Assembly: GCA_025201805.1 (NCBI GenBank)
Contig: MU619311.1
Coordinates: forward strand, 90,933 to 119,926
DNA: 28,994 bases
Origin: Parasitella parasitica
Taxonomy: Eukaryota; Mucoromycota; Mucoromycetes; Mucorales; Mucoraceae
Reading direction: 5' to 3'
Under the pieces are notes generated by a model that had not been told where the DNA came from, made no database searches, and saw only the letters and a list, made by a program, of their open reading frames with translations. Below, one piece after another: positions 20,955 through 28,994 of this stretch (its first letter is position 1; every line of letters starts with the position of its first letter). Made by a program: the position numbers and the translations under genes.

Positions 20955-22035
20955 TTATAACAAATCTTTCTTATACAATAAACAATAATTCTCTACCATA
21001 TTTTGTTGGTCGTATGCAAAAATTGTTATTATTCTCACAATGTTTGGTGTTTGAAGAGACACCGCTCTATTAATCATTTGACATGCTGTTTGAGACTTTG
21101 AAATAAGCCTTATAGATCGATATTCATAAACTTTGTATCAAAAGATTGATCAGAGTGCCTCGGATAAAGTCCAACTGCTCACTCAGATAGATCAAAGTCA
21201 TCTTTAGTCTGCTGAGATACCGTTCAACATGAAATCACAAGATGCTAATTAATGATAGTAACATTTGTCCATAATAGCTCTAAGGTTCGTCTACCCGGCC
21301 ATAATCATAGCTAGGAGATCATGGCAATGTGCTTCAATTGAAGATTGTCCAATGATGTGATGTGATACGCTTGTGTAAACTGGAGAATTAACTCACTGTT
21401 TCAAATCAAGAAGTTTATTCCAGCAGTAACACGGATCTGAGCACCAGGATAAAGGCTAAGGCACTGTCAGATCAAAGCCGTGTAGCCCTTGTTGTATAAC
21501 CTTACTTTGAACCCTGTCAACAAGTAGATTGTTACTGGAAACTAATCTTGTCAATTAGTGAAATAAATGAGCAACTATAAATTCATGTGGTTGCAAAAGG
21601 TATACATAGCAGATGCAATTTCGATCTTAACTAAAGCATCATAAACTTTTTGTATCTCGTTAACCTCTCTGATTTCTCTATGTTTTTTTTTTTTTTTTTG
21701 TATCCAACAATCACCTCTGTTTTCCCAATATAAAGGGCACGGCGAAATGTTTGTGTAAATGTGTAGTTTTAACCTCATACATACTTTCTGAATAAAACTC
21801 CAGATACGCAACCGGAGACTTTTATAGACATAATTAAAAATATGATATCTCTATTCATACTAAAATTAAATCTTGATCAATCATTATCCACATAACTTGC
21901 CGTAGGCCCATATACTGTAGAATCAGCAAAATTGTCTTGTTTTGGCAGTAGCTTGACAACAAAGATAGATATTGGAATTCGGAAAGCGTGGCGAGAAGTT
22001 CATTTATCGTATTAGTATTAGCGTGTATACTTGGC

Positions 22036-22122
22036 TTGGACCCCAAATCTGTACCTGAAAATGACCCTGAAGCTCGACCCAAAGTTGAAAACTGAAAATC
22101 GAATCTGAAGTTTGGGGTCCAA
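22036..22122. repeat. 12-bp inverted repeat with GGGTC-spaced interior
   Basis: TTGGACCCCAAA (22036-22047) and its exact complement TTTGGGGTCCAA (22111-22122) flank 63 bp. On the minus strand, GGGTC words recur inside, spaced by runs of TTTTCA and TTCAG words, like a decayed satellite. It may be a small foldback element. Confidence 0.6.
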
Positions 22123-23306
22123 ACATAGCAAAATCTGAAAAACAATCGAAGGTACGTGAAACTCGGGTATGTTGTAAAACGCTGCAAAAAAAGAAGATTT
22201 TGGCAGAAGGTTGTGTCTCTATCACTTAATAGTTGCTAAAGATATCAGAGATTGCATAGTAGGCCTTTAAGCAGGGAAAAAGGTGATGGTCTTAATTAGG
22301 TGGTATTTATTTTAACCAAAACATAAAGTTACATGAAAATAGTTTTTGATGTCATATTTCACAGCATCTTCGCTATTGATTCATATCAAGACATAATCAG
22401 ATTGCTTATGGAGTCTATGTTTTGCTCCTCGATTGAAATAGGTGTTTCACTGCTAAAGGCCTATATTCACAGTGATAAATTAAAGCTCAGTTTCTCAAAA
22501 ATAATAAGCATAATACTGCTAAATGTTTTTTTGTCAGCCTCTGAATTCTGCATCAAACCATATTGGTTATTAGACTTTAAAGAAAATCTTTCGTATTCCA
22601 AACGGTCTTGCTTGTTGTATCCATATAAAAGCTACATATGTAATCTTTTTAAAAGTAAGAATAGCTCTAGGCTTATTTGAAGATTACATCAAGATCAGAT
22701 GGAAATGCTGTGATTTAATAATGTTTGATACTTCCTGTCAAACATCAGATGTTATAGAAATAGACATTGATAAGCATATTTTTTGGTATAGATAGAGATC
22801 ATGTTTATGTCACCTTGCACGACATGGCTACCACTTGATTCCAGACGTATCTCATATTAGGATGTGAGCGTTGATAACTTTGTGAAATTTGAGTTTTCCA
22901 GATGTTGTCGTCTCGATCCTTAAACAAAACAAAAGAACTTCATAAGGTGGCACTAGAAACGATGCTATAAGCATGTTTAAAAAAACTAAAATTCAAGTGT
23001 CGTACATTGACACAATAAAAACAGGCAGATATCCGACAAATGACTGGAAAGTGCGTTTTCATAGGCCCAGAGAGACGCGATATGGTATTTTGCGTGATGA
23101 ATAAAGAATGTAAATCAGAGAGGAATAGTCTTCTTTACTGGTATACCAGCAATCAGAGAATTAAGGGGACAAAATCCCGAAAACGTTGAAAATTGCTTCA
23201 AGAAAACAAACATTATATCTCTCCAATTTTCCTGTACCAATCGCCAATATTTCGATACAGAAGGGCAAGGAGTGAGGTCGATGACGATTTAGCTACAAGA
23301 ATACAG

Positions 23307-23440
<134 letters not shown>

Positions 23441-24660
23441 CCTTTTAAAACTATCGTCCGTAATCAATAACAAGCAATCTGGCAGCCAGCCTGCGAAGAA
23501 CTTGAAAAAGAAATTTAGTGAAGGCTATGTTCTTGTTCCTGGTGGCTGATCTGCAAGAAACAAAAACAAGTTCTATGAATTTTTTAGGAGAAAATGTATG
23601 CTTAGAATGCTCAAGAAAGAAAGTTTCCCTATCTTTTTACTTGATGAACACAAGACCTTGTCCCCCAAAGGCACTATCAAGAGGCGGGTGCAATTGAGAG
23701 GTTTTTCGAATACTAATGAAAATATATGGCTATGGTAGCTGTGTTTGGCGGTTGGAGATCGGTTATTACAGTTGCTTGTGGAATTCATTTTTCGTTGTGA
23801 ATTTGAAGCAACTCTTCTTTGACTTGAGTAACAACATCGGTCCACTTAAAAGGGGCCGAGTCCTGCTGTCCCGCGAACTGAAAAGGAACTTTGAAAACAT
23901 CCTTGACAGATGAAAACTCAAGGCCAATATGCGAGTCAAGTACTCTACATTCGAGAGTCATAGGCTCCTGAGGAGCTAGACTTTCATGTCAGAAACATAA
24001 ACAGATCCTTATGATCTCCTTCACTAGATGTACCAATCAAAATTGTTTAGAGTCCCTTCGACTTGGCTGCTGTTTTGGACTTTCGTGCAATAGTAGCAAC
24101 CCATAGAGATGCCCTCCGTCCCTCAGAAAGATTTATACTGGCAACGCTTAAACGCTCCTCAGGACAACCGCTTCCACCTCTAAATCACAATTCCGCTCAA
24201 ACGCCATTTGACAAAGGCCGCGCCTCTGCCTTAGGTGGGTATTGGTTTGAGTAACCTTTGGTGCAGGTAAATTCCAGTTTTAACAGCATACGAAAACGCA
24301 CTATTATGTAGATCTTGTCAATAAATATTTGCATGTTTCGATGTAAATTGGGCTAGTTTTATGCAGTGCCAGGTTTCTACTTTATAAACAGCTTTATCTG
24401 CAAGGCGTTTGGACAAACTATTTTGATTCTGACCTCGGTATATTTATTTACATCGATTCAACAGCATGAGCGTGTATTAACTAGACAAAGCCATGCATAT
24501 TTTCTGTGGGCTGTCAGAGCATTTTACAAGTACATGTGGTTTTACATATTTATGTGGATTTGAAGTTTAGATAAGAAAATATGTTGCTGCATTGAGGGTG
24601 CTGGTACATGTACCACAAGTGATCTACAGCTTACATGTGGATTTTCGTTTATGAAAAAGT

Positions 24661-24668
24661 TATATAAA
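24661..24668 (+). promoter_or_regulatory. TATA box of the small secreted protein gene
   Basis: TATATAAA lies ~72 bp before a good donor (GTAAGC at 24733) and ~150 bp before the ATG. The spacing fits a transcription start near 24690-24700 and a 5'-UTR intron at 24733-24810 that ends in TATAG three bases before the start codon. Confidence 0.6.
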
Positions 24669-24813
24669 CCGCTCTCTGTGCAATTTCAACTCTTGTCATT
24701 TACAAACCTTCGCTTCCTCAAACTAATTCTCGGTAAGCGTGTGTTCACTAAACGAAATGCATGTATAAAATCACAAAGTTGGCCAATATATTTAAAAATG
24801 TGTTGTATAGGAA

Positions 24814-25089
24814 ATGATGGCCAAGCTCTGTTTATCACTAGTTATTGCTCTCTTTGCCTCTTGTGTTGTTGTTGCTGACAAATCTGTAACCATTAATAAT
24901 GTTCCTAAAATGAATTTGGTGAAAAACAAGTGCTATCATGTGAAGAGAGCGCCATGGTATGATATAGTAAATGGCAGTGGAGGCACTCTTCATTTATACA
25001 CTGTACCTGGTTGTCATGGGCCAAGCATTGATATGGCTCCATCCAAATCTCAAGAGTATGCTTATTTAGTGTCTTACAAGTTTACATAA
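24814..25089 (+). CDS. Small secreted cysteine-containing protein
   Basis: A 91-residue ORF starts at ATG 24814; the next codon is also ATG, and either could be used. Residues ~1-22 form a clear signal peptide (hydrophobic core LCLSLVIALFASCVVV, likely cleavage after Ala before DKS). The mature ~70 residues are beta-strand-like, with two cysteines (in K-C-Y-H-V and G-C-H-G-P) that could form one disulfide. Gly-Ser-Gly-Gly and L-Y-x-V-P-G-C-x-G recall small beta/gamma-crystallin-like folds, but this is only a resemblance. A TATA box at 24661, a probable 5'-UTR intron (24733-24810) and AATAAA at 25098-25103 support a real transcription unit. Function unknown; an extracellular wall or interaction protein is a guess. 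Confidence 0.65.
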   Translation: MMAKLCLSLVIALFASCVVVADKSVTINNVPKMNLVKNKCYHVKRAPWYDIVNGSGGTLHLYTVPGCHGPSIDMAPSKSQEYAYLVSYKFT

Positions 25090-25097
25090 GCAAAGAT

Positions 25098-25103
25098 AAT
25101 AAA
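25098..25103 (+). terminator. Poly(A) signal of the small secreted protein gene
   Basis: AATAAA lies 9 nt after the stop codon, followed by a T-rich stretch, as at the ends of the other genes here. Confidence 0.6.
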
Positions 25104-26277
25104 AAGTTGTAGAAAATTTTCATAATGTACTTTAGATCTATATAGTCTGAATGTGCAGTATAATCGCACGAAAGCGACGCTTATGCCATTCAAGGTTCAG
25201 TACATGCGCTTTCGATATAGCAAAATTATTTTGTAATTAAGCCAAGCTAATGCAAAGTGATCCATTAAATTAAAAATCTTGATTCATAGTACCACTGACA
25301 TCTCACATCAAATAATATGCCTTTACAGAAAAATCTGTGATATGTGTATCAAAAGGTAAATGTTTAGATCTTGATTATCTGTATGTACAAGAAAATCAGA
25401 TTACAGCAAACGAAAGGCCAAGGCAGCTGTTTAAATCTTTGGAAAACCTCTTTGTATTTACCTGAATGAATGGCAATACTCAAACACAAGGAGCTTTCAA
25501 GTTGATTAAGAGATCCTAAATATAAACCCTGCTGCTTGATATAGGCAACTGCTCTCCTCTGAACCATTAAACACATTAGGATCAGCCATAGCAACACAAA
25601 TGATTGCTGGAGAAAGGATGTTATTCTAGGCAGGCGATAGCTCCTGGTGCCTACATCCTCTTATGTATTGAGATTTTTTACATGTAATAACATTCAACAC
25701 TTTTACTTCAGTCAAATGCTCTTCAAAGAATAACGGTTCAACATGGGTTCTTTCTCTCGGATCCTGAGAGAACGCAGAAGGGTTTCACATTCATCTAGTA
25801 GCGATGGGGAACAATTGAAAGTGGACTGATATGTGTATTCAATTTGTTTCTCATATGGAAAGACGACATCCAACTCGCGCTTAAGCTTGCTCATTAGCTC
25901 AACATCTACTGCGCGTTTGCTCATTCAAATATTACAACCATAAAATGATTGGCATTGAGTTCAAAGAGTATCAGTAAGCAGCGTATTACTGGGTGTCTTT
26001 AAACATGGTCCAAAATGCAAATCGAAATATCATAATGAAGAGTGATAGTCTATATCTATGTCTACGCAAGGAAATGCACAATTCTTATGCCATATATTTT
26101 GCTCGCTGAGGGCCTTCATACAGCAAAGAAGAAAAGAGCCATTTAACCTTTGCTCGAGCATCGTTGAGATCCCGAAGTACGATGGTCTTAGATTCGGAGG
26201 CACTCAGAGAACCTTATAGCAGCATGTGCAAGATGTTGAACAATTACATCTGTAGACTGGTAAAACAGCTCAATTGA
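25104..26277. other. Intergenic region upstream of the catalase
   Basis: No certain gene. A 70-codon minus-strand ORF (25924-25712, with an ATG) has a charged, protein-like composition, with leucine- and arginine-containing helices and a C-S-P-S-L-L-D-E-C segment. It may be a short gene or a last-exon remnant, but no motif or splice partner supports it. The rest is AT-rich and featureless by eye. Confidence 0.4.
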
Positions 26278-26285
26278 TATAAATA
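26278..26285 (+). promoter_or_regulatory. TATA box of the catalase gene
   Basis: TATAAATA lies 61 bp before the catalase ATG, a spacing that implies a short leader of about 30 nt. This is the clearest core promoter in the window and fits a strongly or inducibly expressed gene. Confidence 0.65.
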
Positions 26286-26338
26286 CAAACTGTAAAACCC
26301 TGATCTTTTTCAAAAACCTACATCTTATATTACACACA

Positions 26339-28600
26339 ATGAGGACTATTTTTAGTGCTTCATTCATTGGCCTTTTTATGGCTACTAGGATGGTTACTGC
26401 TGCTACTGATCCCAACACAAAGGCCACTTGTGCACTTACTGGTTCTACCAAAGATGGCTCTATTAATGTAAAGGACAAACAACTTGCTCAGTTCACCATA
26501 GTTGATAATGGCGGGCAAGAAACCTCTCAATTTGGTGTTAAGATCAATAATTCTGACAGCTTAAAGGCTGGTCTAGACGGTCCTGGGCTTATGGAAGATT
26601 TTATGATGCGCGAAAAGATCATGCACTTTGGTAAAATTTACATGTACATACAGCCATTCTTGCGTGATATTGATGTCATATATTATGTAGATCACGAAAG
26701 AATCCCTGAACGTGCTGTTCATGCTCGCGCGGTTGGTTTACATGGCTATTTCGAGTCCTATGGTGATTACTCTAATATCACTGCTGCCAGTTTCTTAAAA
26801 GAAAAAGGAAAAAAGACACCAATGTTTGTTCGTATCTCTACTGTTCTAGGCTCTCGCGGCTCTCCTGATACCGTTCGTGATGTTCACGGTTTTTCTCTTC
26901 GTTTTTATACGGATGAAGGTCTCTTTGACCTTGTTGGTAACAATGTTCCTCCTTTCTTTGTCCATGATGCCATCAAATTCCCTGATCTTATTCATGCTGG
27001 CAAACCTCAGCCTGATACCGAGACTCCTCAAGCTGGCACGGCTCACGAAACTGCTTACGACTTTTTTGCTGCTTTCCCTGAGACTCTGCACACCGTCCTT
27101 TGGGCTCTTTCTGGTCGTGGCATTCCGAGATCTCTTCGCCAAATCGATGGTTTTGGTGTTCACACCTTCCGTTTAGTCAATGAGCAAGGCGTTTCCACCT
27201 ACGCCAAGTTCCTTTGGAAACCGAAGCAAGGTCTATCTAATCTTTTGTGGGACGAAGCTCAGAAGATTGCTGGTAAAGATATCGATTTCCATCGTAACGA
27301 CATTTACACAGCTATCAACAAGGGGGACTATCCTGAATGGGAATGGGGAGTTCAGCTCATCCCTGAACAAGACTTTAACAAATATGATTTTTCTCTTCTC
27401 GACCCTACAAAGCTTGTGCCTGAGTCTTTGGTGCCTTTCCAGCCTCTGGGCAAGATAGTACTCAACCGTAACCATGAAAACTACTTTGCTGAAACTGAAC
27501 AGATTACCCTCCATCCTGGCCATGTTGTCCGTGGTGTTGGCTTTACAAACGATCCTCTTCTCCAAGGCCGTCTCTTCTCGTATCTTGACACTCAACTTAA
27601 CCGCATGAGTGGCCCCAACTATATGCAGCTGCCTATCAATCGTCCTGTTAACATTGTCCACAACAATCAACGCGATGGCTTCATGCAAACGCAGATCCAC
27701 AACGGAAGAGTCGCTTATTTTCCCAACGGGATGCAGGGAAACACTCCTTCCATGGTTGACGGCGATAAGGGTGGCTACATAGAGTATCCTGAAAAGATCA
27801 ATAATGTTACAAAGATCCGTGGACGCTCCTCCAAGTTCTTTGATTTCTACTCTCAGCCTCAACTAAACTACAACTCCCTCACTGATGCTGAGAAGCAGCA
27901 GCTTATTGATGGCCTTCGTTTCGAAATAGGCAAATCCAACTCTATGGATGTTCGTAAGAGGATGATTAACCAGCTCAATCACGTTGATAATGACATGGCC
28001 CGTCGCATTGCATACACTATTGGTGTCAATCTTCCTGACAAGGTTGCTGATAATCAAAATAAGACCTCTGTTGGGATCTCGATTGAACAATACCCCAAGG
28101 CTACTAGCATCAAGACCCGCACTGTTGCCATCCTCACTGCCCCAGGCACTAATAACACTGAAGCTCAAGCCATTTTTGACTTTCTTGAAAACAAAGGCGC
28201 CTATCCTGCTTTTGTTGGTGTTCGTCAAGGCACACAAGATGGCCTTAATATCACGCAATCTTACCTAACTACCTCATCTGTTCTTTGGGATGCCGTTTAT
28301 GTTCCTGGTGGCAACAAGGCCCTCGAAGTTATGGCTTCTCGCTCTTCCTTGTTTCCTTACGATGAACCCAAGATGTTTGTTTTAGATGCTTTCTGCCATG
28401 GTAAGCCTATCGCTGCCTCTGCCGAAGGCTCCAAGCTTCTTGACTATGCAGGCATTGACATACCCCCTAATGGTAACTCTACTGCCGAGCTGAATGGTGT
28501 TATTGTCGCTGATACAGAAGCTAATGCCGAAAGTGCTTTCGAAGCTGCCCTTATTCAGCAAAGGTATTGGTCTCGATTGCCTTTGGATTCTCCAATGTAA
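26339..28600 (+). CDS. Secreted large-subunit (HPII-type) catalase
   Basis: This haem enzyme converts hydrogen peroxide to water and oxygen. Two exons, 26339-26630 and 26691-28600, encode 733 residues. The 60-nt intron is stop-free and in frame, so a naive reading gives 753. Removing it restores the family motif HFDHERIPERAVHAR. A signal peptide (~1-22, cleavage near T-A-A) predicts an extracellular or wall location. Key residues are catalytic H108, distal N181 (VGNN) and haem-ligand Y395 (RLFSYLDTQ). The usual Gly after H-A-R is Ala (A111). Residues ~572-733 form the C-terminal flavodoxin/DJ-1-like domain of large-subunit catalases. Several N-x-S/T sites are present. Codons are strongly biased (CGT, GGT, CTT, AAC), as in a highly expressed gene. 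TATA box at 26278, poly(A) signal at 28661-28666. Confidence 0.95.
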   Translation: MRTIFSASFIGLFMATRMVTAATDPNTKATCALTGSTKDGSINVKDKQLAQFTIVDNGGQETSQFGVKINNSDSLKAGLDGPGLMEDFMMREKIMHFGKIYMYIQPFLRDIDVIYYVDHERIPERAVHARAVGLHGYFESYGDYSNITAASFLKEKGKKTPMFVRISTVLGSRGSPDTVRDVHGFSLRFYTDEGLFDLVGNNVPPFFVHDAIKFPDLIHAGKPQPDTETPQAGTAHETAYDFFAAFPETLHTVLWALSGRGIPRSLRQIDGFGVHTFRLVNEQGVSTYAKFLWKPKQGLSNLLWDEAQKIAGKDIDFHRNDIYTAINKGDYPEWEWGVQLIPEQDFNKYDFSLLDPTKLVPESLVPFQPLGKIVLNRNHENYFAETEQITLHPGHVVRGVGFTNDPLLQGRLFSYLDTQLNRMSGPNYMQLPINRPVNIVHNNQRDGFMQTQIHNGRVAYFPNGMQGNTPSMVDGDKGGYIEYPEKINNVTKIRGRSSKFFDFYSQPQLNYNSLTDAEKQQLIDGLRFEIGKSNSMDVRKRMINQLNHVDNDMARRIAYTIGVNLPDKVADNQNKTSVGISIEQYPKATSIKTRTVAILTAPGTNNTEAQAIFDFLENKGAYPAFVGVRQGTQDGLNITQSYLTTSSVLWDAVYVPGGNKALEVMASRSSLFPYDEPKMFVLDAFCHGKPIAASAEGSKLLDYAGIDIPPNGNSTAELNGVIVADTEANAESAFEAALIQQRYWSRLPLDSPM

Positions 28601-28994
28601 CTTATTAACCATGACAATTGAACACTTCATCTTGCACCTTCATATTGTCCGAATCATGATAATAAAATAGGAGTATTTATATGTGGGTCGGGAAACCTGA
28701 GGAGACCAAAAGGAAACCTCTGATTTCATATCCCGCAGGCAATTAATTGAACTTATTCAAGAGGAAACTTCAATAAGTCGACTTATTTGAAGGTTGGGAA
28801 ACCTGTAATAAATTTATTAGTTTATATAGCAGATGATATATGATGCCTCAAATATTTTGCTATATAACTATAACTTTATACATCACAAAAAAAACTAATA
28901 TATTGTGTAAAAGACTTTTTTTATTTAGAGTAATGTAAAAATTAAATCACTATTTTTTGAAAGGTAATCTAATGATTTTTTGTTTCTAACTCGC
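28601..28994. other. Catalase 3' flank with short repeats
   Basis: No gene. AATAAA at 28661-28666 is the probable catalase poly(A) signal. Two copies of GGGAAACCTG (28690-28699 and 28796-28805) and related GGAAACCT words flank a palindrome at 28772-28787. The remainder is AT-rich. Confidence 0.6.
28772..28787. repeat. 16-bp perfect palindrome
   Basis: AATAAGTCGACTTATT is its own reverse complement. With small bulges the pairing extends outward through CTTC/GAAG on either side to ~14-bp arms. It lies between two copies of GGGAAACCTG, so it may belong to a small foldback element. Confidence 0.75.

Noticed and set aside
22333-22680. 115-codon plus-strand ORF with an ATG
   Set aside because: Composition is Leu/Ile/Ser-rich as expected from AT-rich chance ORFs. 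No motif, promoter or splice partner was seen.
25364-25640. Possible retrotransposon Gag-like remnant on the minus strand (A-D-P-N-V-F-N-G in one frame)
   Set aside because: The resemblance is about ten residues long and ends in a stop. It is too short to separate from chance.
25712-25924. 70-codon minus-strand ORF with an ATG
   Set aside because: Protein-like composition but no recognisable motif, no splice partner and no promoter. Kept only as a note in the intergenic entry.
27233-27862. 209-codon minus-strand ORF inside the catalase
   Set aside because: A shadow of the strongly codon-biased catalase gene on the other strand.

Overview
The window is from a filamentous fungus, most likely an early-diverging (Mucoromycota, Mucorales-like) one. 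The basis is many short GT..AG introns (41 to about 95 nt), AT-rich intergenic DNA, a full dynactin subunit, an RSC-type bromodomain protein, and genes at about 1.5-6 kb whose style I associate, from memory only, with Mucorales-specific repeated families. The genus cannot be fixed from sequence alone. All exon structures were built by hand: I joined exons where both splice sites and the reading frame agreed.

Region 1 (1-7021) is accessory. It holds a nine-exon minus-strand gene (1482-3511) for an unnamed 492-residue protein with an SQ-cluster and a PD-(D/E)XK-nuclease-like motif set. Beside it are a tandem-repeat ORF with three near-identical ~90-105 bp copies (3685-4202), a perfect 18-bp inverted repeat (5407-5447), and a frameshifted, 5'-truncated fragment (5467-6046) that looks like a decayed relative of the first gene. 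A GC-rich hairpin island (1355-1402) and a short hairpin near 120 also stand out.

Region 2 (7022-20954) is a dense block of housekeeping genes: GSK-3 kinase (+), RBM25-like splicing factor (-), an F-box/EF-hand protein (+), an NPR/HAL5-like kinase (-), dynactin p25/DCTN5 (+), a secreted subtilisin-like protease with a PA domain (+), and a tandem-bromodomain/ankyrin/AT-hook RSC-type subunit (+). GSK-3 and RBM25 converge with 172 bp between stops. The F-box/EF-hand gene and the kinase converge so closely that their coding sequences overlap by 4 bp. RBM25/F-box and kinase/DCTN5 share short divergent promoters.

Region 3 (20955-28994) is sparse. It has about 3.7 kb of apparently gene-free AT-rich DNA with an inverted repeat and a compound microsatellite, then a small secreted protein gene (24814-25089) with a TATA box, a probable 5'-UTR intron and a poly(A) signal. 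It ends with a secreted large-subunit (HPII-type) catalase (26339-28600) that contains one stop-free in-frame intron. Three genes in the right half encode secreted products (protease, small protein, catalase). The genes do not form one pathway; the layout is ordinary eukaryotic gene order rather than an operon. The best candidates for something undescribed are the SQ-cluster/nuclease-like gene with its decayed neighbour, the F-box/EF-hand fusion, and the bromodomain-ankyrin-AT hook-bromodomain protein.
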